In this document: positions 34,347-45,603 of the stretch, one piece after another
Numbering within the stretch: the first letter of the stretch is position 1
How the letters are laid out: each line of letters opens with the position of its first letter
Assembly (NCBI GenBank): GCA_029204225.1
Contig: CM055096.1
Location: 58,603,600-58,667,599 of the forward strand
DNA length: 64,000 nt
Direction: 5' to 3'
From: Diphasiastrum complanatum
Lineage: Eukaryota > Streptophyta > Lycopodiopsida > Lycopodiales > Lycopodiaceae
Translations under genes and position numbers: made by a program
Notes under the pieces: generated by a model
What the model was told of the DNA's origin: nothing
Seen by the model: the letters and a program-made list of their open reading frames with translations, nothing else
The model's database searches: none

Positions 34347-37300
34347 ATGGCTTCCAATGGTGGGATCATGCTAGAGCCTAGTGAAAGGTTGAGTTCATCA
34401 AACTACTCTACTTGGAAAGTGAGGATGGAGTCCTTACTTGAGTTGAATGAACTCATGGACATAGTTGCAGAAATTGAAGAGAGACCTCTCACACTTCAAG
34501 AGCAACAAAGGTTTGATAAGAAGGCCAAAAGGGCTCTTCATATCATTAAAATGAATGTTACAAATGAACTTCTCAAGGAAGTTGGAAAGTGTCAAAGTGC
34601 AAGTGAGGCATGGAATGCCTTAAAGAAGCTCTTTGAATCAAAGTCCACATCTAGGGTATTGACCCTAAGGAGACAAATATTTTCTAGTAGGCAAAGAGAG
34701 GGTGAAAGTGCTCATGCATTTATCTTGAGAGTTAAGTCCCTAAGTGATGATTTAGCATGCATTGATGAGAACATAAAAGATGGTGAAATAGTCCAAGTTA
34801 TGTCGAATGGTTTGCTAAATGAACATGCTAACCTTGTGCAAAGTTTTGCCATTCAAAGAGTCTTGCCAAGTGTGGTTGACTTGCAAGAAATCTTATTGGC
34901 TGAAGAACATAGGTTGCAATCAAAGCTTGATGGTGCATCCTTGCAAGGTGGAGGTGAAGAGGCTTTCTTCACAAAAGGCAAATTCAAGGGCAAAGGTAAA
35001 GGCAAAGGGAAATGGTCCAAAGGTGGTAACTTTGATCATGATGATCACTCTTCCTCTTCCTCTTCTACTAAGAACAATAAGTCAAAGTTCAAGTGCTTTT
35101 ATTGTGGGATAAAAGGTCATTTTGCAAATGAATGTTATAAGAAGAAAAGAGAGCAAGGAGAGAGGCAAGGAAATCTTACAATAGATGAGGAAGAACATAA
35201 CACATGTGAATCACTTGTTATGACTTCAAGTTTGTTAGCCAACATAGATGATAATGATCCTTGGTGGATTGATAGTGGAGCCTCATCTCACATGACAAGA
35301 CATAAGGAATACTTTACATCCTTATTGTCTTATGAGGGAGAAGGTAACATCATCTACACTGCAAATGATGGTCAATGTGACATCAAAGGCATAGGCACTA
35401 TTCCTATTTCCCTTTCAACAAATAGGAAAGCAAATCTTGAAAATGTTTTGTACATTCCTTCAATCACTAAGAATTTGCTTAGTGTAAGTCAAATGATTGA
35501 CAAAGGACTTGATGTGGAGTTCATTGGAGATGCATGTTTGATAAGTAAATGTGGATCCTTGATTGCTCAAGGTAGGAGGCATGGTAAACTTTTCAAGCTT
35601 GATGCATGTGTGATCTCTAATCATGAAGGATGTATGGCTAGGGAGCAATTGACAAACCAAGAAGTTTGGCACAAGAGGTTGGGCCATCCCAACTTCAAAT
35701 CTTTGGAGGTAATGGCAAAGAAAGAGCTTGTTCTTGGTCTCCCTAAAAGTCTTGTTGCAAACAATAGTGTTTGTGAACATTGTGCCTTGTCCAAATCTCA
35801 TAGACTTGCTTATTCTAGATCTACTTCTAGATCTAAAGAAGCTTTTCAACTTGTGCATTCTGATATTCATTCTTCTAGTACAACTAGCAATGGTGGGGCA
35901 AAGATGTATGCAACTTTCATTGATGACTTTAGTAGGTATACTTGGATCTATCTTCTTAAAAGTAAGGATGAAGTGTTTGTTGCATTTGTCAAGTTCAAGA
36001 ATGAAATGGAAAACCAATTCAATACAAAGATCAAATGCTTAAGATCTGATAATGGAGGGGAATACACCTCAAATAGGCTCAAAGACTTTTGTATAGCACA
36101 TGGGATTAAGAGGGAGATGTCTAGTCCTAGGACTCCACAACAGAATGGAGTGGCCGAGAGGAAGAATAGAACCCTTTGTGAATGTGCCAAGGCAATGAGA
36201 CTACATGCTAATCTTGCTAAGTCTTTTTGGGGGGAAGCTTTAGCATGTGCTAACTATCTATGTAATAGATGGACAAGTGCTTCCTTGGATGGTAAAACTC
36301 CTCATGAGGTTCTTTATGGTAGAAGGCCGAGTGTCAAGCATTGTAGGATCTTTGGATGTACATGTTTTGTCAATATCACACTTGATGATAGAACTAAAGA
36401 AGATCCTTCATCAAAGAAGGGTGTGTTTGTTGGCTATAGTGAAGTAAGCAAGGCTTACAAAGTGTACATTCCTTCTACAAAGAAAGTTGTCATAAGTAGG
36501 GATGTCATCTTTCATGAAGAGAATGTTTCCAATGTTGTTGATGTTGATGTTGATGTGCCTAGTAATCATCATGATGTGCAAGATGTCTTGGATGAAGATG
36601 GAGATGCCACTCCAAAGCAAACTTCAAGGAAGACTCAAAGGCAAAGGGCTAAGCCATCAAGGCTAACCTATGATGAAAAAGGAAAGCAAGTGGTGGACAA
36701 CTCTAACTTTGCTTTTCTTACCTCTTTTGATGAACCAACTTGTGTAGGTGAAGCAATTCAAAAGAAGGAATGGATCCAAGCCATGGATCATGAGCATCAA
36801 GCACTCATCAAAAGCAACACATGGAGGTTGGTAAAGCTTCCAAAGGACAAGAAGGCAATTGGTTGTAAGTGGATCTTCAAGATCAAGACAAATCAAGATG
36901 GATCAATCAACAAGTACAAGGCAAGGTTGGTGGCAAAGGGGTATGCTCAAGAATATGGTATTGACTATGATGAGACCTTTGCACCCGTGGCAAAGATGGT
37001 AACTATTCGAATCCTAATCTCTCTTGCAACTCTTTATGATTGGGATATGTGGCAAATGGATGTTACTAATGCCTTCTTGAATGGTGATCTTGAAGAAGAT
37101 ATTTACATGGAGCAACCCGAGGGCTATGTTTCACATGATGAGCCTAATCATGTGTGCTATCTCCAAAAGAGTTTGTATGGGCTAAAGCAAGCACCAAGGA
37201 GTTGGTATGCTAAGCTCAATTCCTTCTTACTTTCTCAAAACTTTGTTATGAGTGAGTATGATCATTCTCTCTACTTTAGATTGAATGAAAATGATATCAC

Positions 37301-38300
37301 TTTACTTTTGATCTATGTTGATGACATTATCTTAAGTGGTGGTAACAATCTAGATATAGATGAAATCAAGATGGCACTCAAAAGAGAGTTTGAAATTCAA
37401 GATCTTGGTAAACTTCATTATATCTTAGGAATAGAGATTATTAGAACTTCTAAATCTACATTCATATGTCAAGAAAAGTATGTTAACTCTATTCTAAAAA
37501 GGTTTCATATGGAAGATTGTAAAGTTGTTTCTACTCCTATGGAATCAAATGTAAAGCTAACTACAAGAAGTAATGAAAGATCCTTCAAGGACATTACTCT
37601 CTATAGAAAGCTAATAGGATCTCTTATATGGTTAACCATCACAAGACCTGATCTAAGCTTTGTGGTTGGTAAACTAAGTCAATTTATGCAAGATCCTAGT
37701 GAGGCTCATTGGAAGCTAGGAAAGAGAGTACTTAGATACATCTCGGGATCTAGAGATTTTGGCATCTTGTATGGAGGTACTACACCTAACCTTTGTGGAT
37801 TTTCAGATTCAGATTTTGCAGGTGATCAAATGGATAGGAAGTCAACAAGTGCCTTTGCAATCTATCTTGGAGATGGAGTGGTCTCATGGCTATCAAAGAA
37901 GCAACCAACTATCTCTCTATCTTCCACCGAAGCCGAGTACAAGGCATTAACAACATGCACCAAGGAGATTCTTTGGATCAAGAGGATGTTATTGGATCTT
38001 CACTTGCTGGAACCAGAGAAGACTCCAATCATACTTTGTGATAACCTTTCAGCCCAAAGCTTGGCAAGCAATCCTGTTTTTCATGCAAGGAGCAAGCACA
38101 TTGAGATTGCTCACCATTTTGTGAGAGATCAAGTCATTGCCAAAGAGGTGGAGCTTCAACATGTCTCTTCAAAGGAGTGTGTGGCTGATATCTTCACCAA
38201 ACCATTGGGAAAGGACCTATATTTAATGCATAGATCTAATCTTGGAATGTGCTCAAAGACTATGTTGAAACTAGCATCCAATGTTGAAGAGGGAGTGTGA
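34347..38300 (+). CDS. Element E gag-pol polyprotein, intact
   Basis: This single 1317-residue frame makes the whole set of copia replication proteins. Gag occupies roughly the first 290 residues, with a zinc knuckle C250, C253, H258, C263. Protease has D309-S310-G311. Integrase has the HHCC zinc region (H442, H447, C476, C479) and catalytic D506, D568 and E604; the last two are 35 residues apart, as expected. Reverse transcriptase has YVDD at 990-993. RNase H has SDSDFAGD from about 1153, and SSTEAEYKAL and CDNLSAQ later. The product is presumably cut by its own protease; reverse transcription occurs in cytoplasmic particles and integration in the nucleus. The ATG follows the leader and matches copia gag starts (MASNGG...). 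The stop codon TGA lies inside the first bases of the 3' LTR. Confidence 0.97.
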   Translation: MASNGGIMLEPSERLSSSNYSTWKVRMESLLELNELMDIVAEIEERPLTLQEQQRFDKKAKRALHIIKMNVTNELLKEVGKCQSASEAWNALKKLFESKSTSRVLTLRRQIFSSRQREGESAHAFILRVKSLSDDLACIDENIKDGEIVQVMSNGLLNEHANLVQSFAIQRVLPSVVDLQEILLAEEHRLQSKLDGASLQGGGEEAFFTKGKFKGKGKGKGKWSKGGNFDHDDHSSSSSSTKNNKSKFKCFYCGIKGHFANECYKKKREQGERQGNLTIDEEEHNTCESLVMTSSLLANIDDNDPWWIDSGASSHMTRHKEYFTSLLSYEGEGNIIYTANDGQCDIKGIGTIPISLSTNRKANLENVLYIPSITKNLLSVSQMIDKGLDVEFIGDACLISKCGSLIAQGRRHGKLFKLDACVISNHEGCMAREQLTNQEVWHKRLGHPNFKSLEVMAKKELVLGLPKSLVANNSVCEHCALSKSHRLAYSRSTSRSKEAFQLVHSDIHSSSTTSNGGAKMYATFIDDFSRYTWIYLLKSKDEVFVAFVKFKNEMENQFNTKIKCLRSDNGGEYTSNRLKDFCIAHGIKREMSSPRTPQQNGVAERKNRTLCECAKAMRLHANLAKSFWGEALACANYLCNRWTSASLDGKTPHEVLYGRRPSVKHCRIFGCTCFVNITLDDRTKEDPSSKKGVFVGYSEVSKAYKVYIPSTKKVVISRDVIFHEENVSNVVDVDVDVPSNHHDVQDVLDEDGDATPKQTSRKTQRQRAKPSRLTYDEKGKQVVDNSNFAFLTSFDEPTCVGEAIQKKEWIQAMDHEHQALIKSNTWRLVKLPKDKKAIGCKWIFKIKTNQDGSINKYKARLVAKGYAQEYGIDYDETFAPVAKMVTIRILISLATLYDWDMWQMDVTNAFLNGDLEEDIYMEQPEGYVSHDEPNHVCYLQKSLYGLKQAPRSWYAKLNSFLLSQNFVMSEYDHSLYFRLNENDITLLLIYVDDIILSGGNNLDIDEIKMALKREFEIQDLGKLHYILGIEIIRTSKSTFICQEKYVNSILKRFHMEDCKVVSTPMESNVKLTTRSNERSFKDITLYRKLIGSLIWLTITRPDLSFVVGKLSQFMQDPSEAHWKLGKRVLRYISGSRDFGILYGGTTPNLCGFSDSDFAGDQMDRKSTSAFAIYLGDGVVSWLSKKQPTISLSSTEAEYKALTTCTKEILWIKRMLLDLHLLEPEKTPIILCDNLSAQSLASNPVFHARSKHIEIAHHFVRDQVIAKEVELQHVSSKECVADIFTKPLGKDLYLMHRSNLGMCSKTMLKLASNVEEGV
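38286..38295 (+). other. Element E polypurine tract, inside the coding sequence
   Basis: GAAGAGGGAG directly precedes the 3' LTR and is translated as the end of the polyprotein. The same tract borders the LTRs of elements H and K. Confidence 0.85.
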
Positions 38301-38950
38301 AAATTGTCAACATTTCCTAGCTAGTTTGAGGCCTAAATTGGCTAAAATTGTAAATAGTTTTGGTTCTGGAGTTTTGCACGTGTGAACCAGGCCACAATGT
38401 TTTTATTTACTGTATTTTTTCAGTATGATGAAGTGTCAAACTTCATACCCTTCAAAATGAGACCATTTTGATGTATTTTGGTCATATAAGCCATTTTTAG
38501 CTATTTTTCCTATATAGGGAATATCTAGGGTCAAGTACCTTCTAGAGAGAGGAGAGAGAGTCATCTTCCTCATCCATAAATAGTAGGGAAGTCGTGGAGA
38601 ACAGGTTGGAGAAACCTTTTGTATGCTTCATTGAGATCAATAGATCATTGTCATTGTTTCTTCCTCCATTGAGAGCATTGTTGTGTGTATTGTCTTCAAG
38701 CTATTGTGTATGATCTTAGGTGCTTTCCAAAAGTGGTAGGCTGATGTATTATGGACTGTATAATGCTATTTTGGGCCGCACTTGATGTTTATGGAAGTTT
38801 CCATTTGTGATAAATGCTTTTTGATCAAGTTCTTTGCATTCTAGGTAGCATAGAATGTGTTGCCAATTCCTAGCTTATGTAGTTTGGAGTGCAAGCATTC
38901 AAGCCAATGATCTTGGAGTTTAGATCCACTTAGGATCTGTATTTTTCACA
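38296..38950 (+). repeat. Element E 3' LTR
   Basis: 655 bp, four differences from the 5' LTR by eye. G-box core at 38377-38382, TATATAG at 38511-38517. Followed by GTCAA (38951-38955). Confidence 0.97.
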
Positions 38951-38955
38951 GTCAA

Positions 38956-39812
38956 TGCCTTGTACCCCGAAGATAATGAGATAGTTGGTTGCTTCTTTGA
39001 CATCCATGAGATACCTCCATCCCCTATGAAAATACCATATGCACTTATGGATTTCCTATCCATTTGATCACTAGAAAGTCCAAACCTGAAAATTCATTAA
39101 AGTCTAGGCATAGATCTATCATACATGATGCCAAAATCTCTAGATTCCGAGATGTATCTCAATATTCTTTTTCCTATGTTCCAATGAGACTCACTAGGAT
39201 CATGCATGAATTGATTTAATCATAACCTGAAAAAATATATCCATAGTGCCTTGACCATTTGATTAACCTTCGACACTCTTGGCTAGCTCAAAATTGCGAC
39301 TTTCCCTCTTGTGCTGATGAAGCACAATAAGATCCTCCATTTGATCTTCCACTTGAACATCAAAATCATTGACCAAAACCTCATTTCTAGATCCATTAAT
39401 AAAATCCATTTCATGAAAACAACTATCCATTTGCATTCCATCATCTACACAAGAAGATGTATCGAAATATCTAAGAAAAACAAAGTTTGTATCTTGTACA
39501 TCTTGCTTACCCTTCTCATCATATGTAAGCCTTGGTGGCTTTTGCATTTACCTTGAGGATCTTCTTGGAACTTGACATGGAAATGACTCTCCATCACCAT
39601 CATCCAAAGAACCATCAACATCATCAAGAATGTTAGATCCATCCACAACACCGCCATCAACATCAACCTTTGGAACATTCTTTTCATCAAAATTGACATA
39701 CCTACTTATAACTACTCTTTTTGTTGAAGGAATGTAAACATTGTAAGATTTACTCACCTCACTATATCCAAAAAGAAATGTCCTTCTTTGAAGAAGGATC
39801 CTCTTTAGTCCT
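38956..39812 (-). pseudogene. Element F: integrase end, non-canonical segment, RNase H start
   Basis: From right to left on the minus strand come the integrase C-part (FGYSEVSKSYNVYIPSTKR, 39780-39548) and the usual linker (RLTYDEKGKQDVQDT, 39547). Next is a segment unlike reverse transcriptase (NDFDVQVEDQMEDLIVLHQH, then ELAKSVEG, to about 39263), and then directly RNase H (QFMHDPSESHW, MDRKSISAYGIFIGDGG). Reverse transcriptase is absent. The foreign segment matches ones in elements H, K and J. The left part is split by element E and the right end is cut by the gypsy LTR Q at 39813. Confidence 0.8.
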
Positions 39813-40568
39813 TGTTGAGGGTATTTCTTGTAAATAAATAAAATTAACCAATAAATAGAAAATAGGTACGAGGGCCATGGCATCTTGCGTGCGTAGGCTT
39901 ATAGCCCAATGAGCATGTGTGAATATTGTTTTATGAAATAAAATAGACTTGGGCCTTGTAAAATAAAATAATGTAAAAAGCCCAAGGTCTAAGTTGATAA
40001 AGTTTTGTTTAAGTTCTAAGTAAGAGTCAAAGTCAAAGTGGTGGTAGGTGGAAGGTGGAGTGTGCTTCTTTGTGCACCTTAGATTTAGTTGTGTTTCTTT
40101 TGAAGAGTTAGGATTTCAATCCTCCCTTCCATGTAGTAGCCAATAGAAGCAAAAGGACAAGGGCCTCCCCATGAATTAAAAAGCACCTCTTGTACCTCAT
40201 TTTAGATGCTAATAGAGAGGAGGAAACTCTACTACTTTGTGGAATTAAGCATCCTCATGAGCTTTTGCTTTGTGTCTTGGAGCTCTTTTGTTTCCTAAGC
40301 TTTGCTTTTTCATTGATTTAAGCTTGTTAATGTTTCTCCATCAGATTAAAGCAATAGCTAATGTTCTACCTCCCTCTAACTCTCTCTCTTTTCTCTATTT
40401 CACCTCTACTTATGATGGCATGTGTGGTTAGAGTTAGTTTTGGGGGTTAGTGCTAGTTTTTGTCACAAAAGCAACTACAATAGCAACTAATCATAGTTAG
40501 AGACTTATCCTTGTGGATCTAACCCTTCTTGATAGGTGGATAATGGCTTGCACTATATCTACGACCCA
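39813..40568 (+). repeat. Gypsy LTR Q (about 756 bp)
   Basis: The LTR starts TGTTGAGGGTATTTC and ends near CTACGACCCA, six bases before a tRNA-Asp-type primer site. It interrupts the integrase region of element F. A diverged copy in reverse orientation is at 29114-30764. No polypurine-side partner was found in the same orientation. Confidence 0.75.
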
Positions 40569-40573
40569 ATAAG

Positions 40574-40591
40574 TGGTGCCATTGTTGGGGA
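40574..40591 (+). other. Gypsy Q primer-binding site (tRNA-Asp type)
   Basis: TGGTGCCATTGTTGGGGA differs by transitions from TGGCGCCGTTGCCGGGGA, the primer site used by many plant Ty3/gypsy elements. It separates Q from the copia elements, which all have tRNA-iMet sites. Confidence 0.75.
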
Positions 40592-41560
40592 TAAGTACTA
40601 CTAACTAGTTTAGTTGATATTTTAGTTGTTTTTAGTCTATTTTTGTGTGTTAGAAGGGGTTTTGGAATATTTTAGAGTGGATTTTGCTTGTTTTTGTGTG
40701 TTGATCTGTTTGAAGCTAGAGGAGGTGTTTGGAGGTAGTGGAGACCTAAGATAGCCTCTAAGGGCTTGACACATCATCATCTATACCAAAAAATTTCAAA
40801 AATCCTAGAAATCCACAATTTTGGAGGGAAAAAGTGAGTTCAAAACCATCAGATTTTGATTTCTCATTATCCATTGGAAACTGATTCTTGCACGATTGAC
40901 AGCAGCCTAAGGACATTGTCCCAGTCTTGCATAGAAGCCTGCGAGAGTTACCTTCCAGCATATTTTTAGAAAAGTGAAAAAGCCCATAAAAATTTCAAAA
41001 ACCCATTGTAAAAATAAATAAATAAAATCAAAACTACTCAATAACCCTTGCCACTCTTGCTAAAGCAGGCTCTCCTTGAAACAAGCTTACAGACGAGTTT
41101 GCAAGAGTTCCTTTGCAATCGAAGACCTTCTACGAGAGTTTTTAAAGTCCAAAATAGCCATTTTTTCAGCCAAGACTCTCACAGATCATATTTTTTTCTA
41201 GTTCCTTCTCAACTAATCCTTGCCTCTCTTACTGAAGCTTCCTCTTGATGGAATTAGCTTACAAATGAGACTATGAGAGTCCATCTTACTCCAGTGAACT
41301 GTGAGAGAGTTCCAAGTGCCAAGAAAAGAGAAAAATCCTCAAAATCAGAGAACTCTCACCAAGTAACCTTCACAACATGGTCCAGTGAGCTCAAAAGATA
41401 ATTTTTCATCTAAGATCAAGTTTGCAAAAGTTAATATGAATTATTGATAAAACTATAAGCTAAAAAGTGATCAAAAACCCCCTCAAACATCGATAACTTC
41501 CAGATTTGTGAGATTTAACCTTTGCCACTTCATACCAAGCTAGTTCTGATGGGGCAAGGG
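40592..41560 (+). other. Gypsy Q leader, no coding region
   Basis: This fits the long untranslated leader of a gypsy element. It contains recurring words such as CTCTTGCTAAAGCAGGCT/CTCTTACTGAAGCTTCCT and ACTCTCAC/GAGAGTT pairs between 41040 and 41370, which suggest diverged internal repeats of about 170 bp. No gag or pol follows, so the body is missing. Confidence 0.45.
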
Positions 41561-42741
41561 AGTATGGAAAACGCAAACAGAGAAGAGAATAGGAATATTT
41601 GTGGAAGAACTCTCTCGTTATAATGGGCTGCTAGATGCATAAACAGTCTAATAGATTGTTAATTCTAAGTGTAGTCATAGCTCAAACGCTCTACGCCCAA
41701 CAAGATCTTATTAATTAGTTCATACTCACAAAATAAAACAAGTACAATCCATTGAAGGGATTAGAAATGGTTTGAGGTATTATTGTAAATCAAATTTCAA
41801 TGAGAAGTTCAGTTCAAAAACTTTAGAGTGATAGTGCAACAAAATGATGCAAGTTCCTTTTATCTACGTTGTTGTGTCAATTTTCAGAGAAAAAGGACAA
41901 ATATTGATTGTACTATCAATCATTAAGAGTTATTGATTGCTTAAACCAAATATCTATCAAGTTCTAGATGTTAGATCTTGATCTAGATGCTTTACACTAT
42001 GATTTAAGCAAGAGCAATGATCAAATGATCAAACACATGGATGGGTGGCCTCACATGTGTGGAGGACAATACCTGTACGGCCTGTTTATAGAGAGTAAAG
42101 TACACTAACTTACAAATGCATTTTATTCATCAAAACTCAAGACAAATGTGGAAATCTCAACAAAACTAGAATTTGCCAATGTCACATCAACTTGTTATTG
42201 ATTTGGTTGATCTCTTTATAGATCAAGTACATCCAAGAGCTGTGTACTATCCAGCAGGCCTTGACATGTGTGAAGAGTGCCTAGTCATCCAGATCCACCA
42301 ATGGGAGTCATATGTGCTCATTTTCCAAAGTTGACTATTCTCTTTGGCTAGAAAACAAAAAGCTAGTCTTTTACATTTATAGGAATATTTCCTGTATAAT
42401 AGGATCTAATGGAATATTCCTATCTTATCTTCTAGAAGTTTATCCACACATGTGAATAGTATCTTGACATGTGTGAGTGATAACTCCTTCACATGGAAGT
42501 CCATTCTATTTACAAAAAGTTTGACCAATTTGACCATTTTCAAGATTCTACTCAAAGGTCAATTTCACACTAGTGTAGATCAAGCTAGAACCAATCTAAC
42601 TTAATAAAAATGACTTATGTACATTCTTCCACATGTGGGAATAGGCTCCACACGTGTGAGATCCTATCAAGCTCAAATAACTTGAGATCTACAAGATACA
42701 ACAAGTTGGATGTGATATTTTAACATGTTGTACATAGATAG
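41561..42741. other. No gene seen; LTR-like AT-rich sequence
   Basis: No coding sequence. It contains CACATGTGTGG near 42052 and CCACATGTGGG plus CACACGTGTG near 42630-42658. These words mark LTRs elsewhere in the window, so it is probably eroded LTR. No termini could be set. Confidence 0.4.
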
Positions 42742-43395
42742 TGTAAAAAAAGTGGCTCTTGAATGGATCCAACTCCCAAAATACTTGGCTAATATCTTTG
42801 CACAACAAGCTACAAAAGCTAGAAATGGCAAAGCATCCTAATGCTACCTTTGATACACATGAACTTGACAAAGCATTCAAGAGACAAAAGAAACTATTAA
42901 AAGGTACTGATGGTATCCAAAAATAGCAGCAAGTAGGGTTCCCAATAGCAGCCTACCACATTTGGAAACCTATTAAGATCATACACAAAAGCTTGAAGAC
43001 AATACACAAAGCAATGCTCTCAATGGAGGAAGAAATTGTGACAATGATCTATTGACCTCTCTCAACAATACAATAAGTTTCTCCGACCTGTTCTCCACGA
43101 ATTTCAGCCTAATATAGGTGAGAGAAATGACTCTCTCCCCTCTCTCTAGAACTTAGGACCCAATTTTAGGGCACCAGTAGCCTAAAATAGCCAATTTTGG
43201 CCTATATGTCCAAATAACATGATTTTGGTGTCATTTCGAAGGTCCTGAAATTTGAGACTTCTTCAATACAGAATATATACTAGAATAAAGGTATCTAGGC
43301 CTCTTTCACACGTGTGAAATATTAGATCCAAAACTATGTAAAAAAATTGCCAATTTAGGCCTCAAACTAGCTAGGAAATGTTGAGAATTTTCACA
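42742..43395 (-). repeat. Element H 3' LTR (654 bp)
   Basis: Read in reverse, it aligns along its length with the 655-bp LTR of element E but is clearly diverged. It begins TGTGAAAATTCTCAACATTTCCTAGCT on the minus strand after GAAGAGGGAG. It carries the 16-bp palindrome TTTCACACGTGTGAAA at 43304-43319. Confidence 0.85.
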
Positions 43396-44484
43396 CTCCC
43401 TCTTCAACTTAACTTGCTAGTTTTACAACACTCTTTGCTCCAACCTAAGAATGATCTCCATCATGATAATAGATCTCTTCTAAAGTGTTCTAATATGTAC
43501 AATATGAAGTACAACATAATTGATATAGATAATAGTGTCCATATAGGATGCTTCACTATTTCTTACATCAATTTTACATAGAACAATGAACAAGATACAT
43601 GTAAAAGAACGTAGAATCATAATGAAAGGATTCCTCCATGTATCCACCTTTGAATTCTCTGAAAAATAGTAGCAAACAAATTGTAAGTGAAAGTAACCAA
43701 CAAGTGTTTGCATGCCTCCTCCACATTCCACTATGCCCATAGTGAATGCACCATGTATCTCCGTGAATGAACCTCCATCACCACCTTGCCTTTGTAGATC
43801 TCCAATCCATGAAAGCCCTTGAGTGAACGAATGCCAAAATGATGTGTTCTTTGCTCCATTTTAATGAGCAAAACCTGGTCTTGAAATACTTGAAGTATCT
43901 CCACAAGATTTGCATACAACCCTTGATCCTACATTGTCAACAATTTGCCAATTTGCCAAAACTAGGATGCTAGATCTTGAACTTTGCTCAAAAGTAAACC
44001 TATTGACCACTTCAATATCTTTCAAGATTTAAATGAATGCATGTACTTGATCATAAAAATCAGCAATGATAACTATTCCATCTCCAAGGTCCAAAGGATG
44101 CAAAACTATGGAACTAGTTTCATTGAATTTTGACAATTCCGACACATTGACATGACAATGTTCATACATGAGATTAAACAAGTAAGGTAGATTAAAAGGA
44201 CACTTCCTTGCTGCTCCAAGAACCTTACTTGAACCTTCAAGAACCTATAAAACCAGATCCAAAATGCTTTGCCCATGTGGCTCCCCTTTGATGCTTTTGA
44301 CTAGCTTCTGATTGCTACTTGCCTCTTGGTGTTGATGAAGCAATTCAAGATCAACATCTTGACCTTCCAGTAAAACATCCAGTACTTTGCATTTATAAAC
44401 ATCTTCAGATCTGAACCTCTGAAGATACTCCCTCTCAAACACGTGATTAACATCCCACGAGATCTCATCATTGTTTGATTTCAA
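43396..44484 (-). pseudogene. Element H: non-canonical segment shared with K
   Basis: The minus strand reads DVDLELLHQHQEASSNQKLV followed by KSIKGE, then EGSSKVLGAARK..., a PYLFNLMYEHCHVNVSELS-like stretch, GGDGGSF, and finally CKIDVRNSEAS. The same order occurs in K at 46566-47260. A TTTTATAG/GTTCTTGAAG junction near 44245 resembles a splice acceptor, and similar ones occur in F, K and J. Stops and frame changes are frequent. The origin of the segment is unknown. Confidence 0.6.
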
Positions 44485-44588
44485 CCTTTCACTATAGTTA
44501 GTGAAAACAAGTCACCATCATAAACCAAAAGATAGATTTCTACAATTCTATCCAACATGAAGTAGAGTAGATGAAGTATCAAAACTAA

Positions 44589-45603
44589 TCAAACCAGCCC
44601 ATTTGAGTTAAGACCAGACCTCAATGAGCTCACCAATGAGATCTTCCTTGCCTTGAAGAAATTGCCACTTGAGTTGTTCCATGTAGTCTTCTTCATCCAA
44701 CCTTTTGCCATCTTGATCATGCATGAACACTCCACTACAATTACAGCATCCTTTGAGTTGACGAAGAGATGTAAGATCCATGACTTGGATCTTCCCAGAG
44801 TCACTCTTCCTTTGCCCTTTCCTTCACAAGACTCCCTCTTAGTGATCACACCACAAAAGTTAACAATCTTCCTCTTGATAGTTGCATCATAAGAAATGGA
44901 GGAATCTTGAACATTAGAAGCCATGAAAAGAATACATAGTACCTTCAACATAAGAATGATTGAAGTACTTTTTGTTGTCAAACCTAGACTTCTAATCAAT
45001 GATATAGGTAATGATAATGAAGTCTCACTATTTTACACAAAAGCATCATTTAAAGTACATCCTACTTTGAACACTTCACATTCATCTCTCCCTTTTGTCT
45101 TGAGATCTTCCTCACTAAGTCTCATGATAGAACCTTTTGATCTACTTTCTTTATGAATACATGTGACACCACTTGTTGCACAAATGACTTTCTTGGACTC
45201 ATCACATAAAGATGCAAAAGAAACTTTTTACTCAATCATGCTCAAAGCACCATCTTTCTCCAAATGAGTAAATAAGTCATTAGCAACAACCATTTCCAAA
45301 AAAGAGTTTTTATCACCTCCATTGATGAAGTTAGATCTCTACTTAGCTTTTCCATTTTTGCACTTGCCATGCAGTTCCATTGAAGAGCCACCAAGACTTG
45401 GAAATTTATGAGTAGAAGAGTTTAGACATGATACTTATTTAGCACCACATGACTCCATCTGACTCCATTTGACTAGTAGGTAGCACTAGTCCATTTTCAA
45501 GATCCAATGGACCGTAAACATTGATCATAGATTCACCAAAAGTTGCCAAGTTAGCACAACAATAACTATCTCCAAGAAGCTCATTAGATCTCAACTTAGA
45601 TCT
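44589..45603 (-). pseudogene. Element H: unidentified captured coding-like sequence
   Basis: This minus-strand stretch is protein-like across several frames but matches no gag or pol domain I know. Pieces, upstream to downstream: GDSYCCANLATFGESMINVY; FLEMVVANDLFTHLEKDGAL and VSFASLCDESKKVICATSGV; LSEEDLKTKGRDECEVFK; an ATG at 44924 (MASNVQDSSISYDATIKR); and, after a frame change, DQDGKRLDEEDYMEQLKWQF. It ends at a stop near 44600. Its place between LTR boundaries suggests a host gene piece carried by the element. No function can be assigned. Confidence 0.45.

Larger units (their letters stand above)
32520..38950 (+). mobile_element. Element E: complete Ty1/copia retrotransposon
   Basis: This 6431-bp element has every part expected of an autonomous copia: two 655-bp LTRs, a perfect tRNA-iMet primer site, a long leader, one open gag-pol frame of 1317 codons, a polypurine tract and a perfect GTCAA duplication. 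By eye the LTRs differ at four positions, so the insertion is recent. It sits in the RNase H region of the older element F. No inactivating change was found in the coding frame. Whether it is transcribed cannot be told from sequence. Confidence 0.97.
42742..45603 (-). mobile_element. Element H: non-autonomous copia relative
   Basis: On the minus strand, H has a 3' LTR related to that of element E, a polypurine tract identical to that of E, the non-canonical segment shared with F, K and J, and about 1 kb of unidentified protein-like sequence. No gag, protease, integrase, reverse transcriptase or RNase H was found. The 5' end is cut by the LTR of element K at 45604. Confidence 0.75.

Noticed and set aside
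35460-36017. 185-codon minus-strand open frame
   Set aside because: It is antisense to the intact integrase coding sequence of element E and is a shadow of it.
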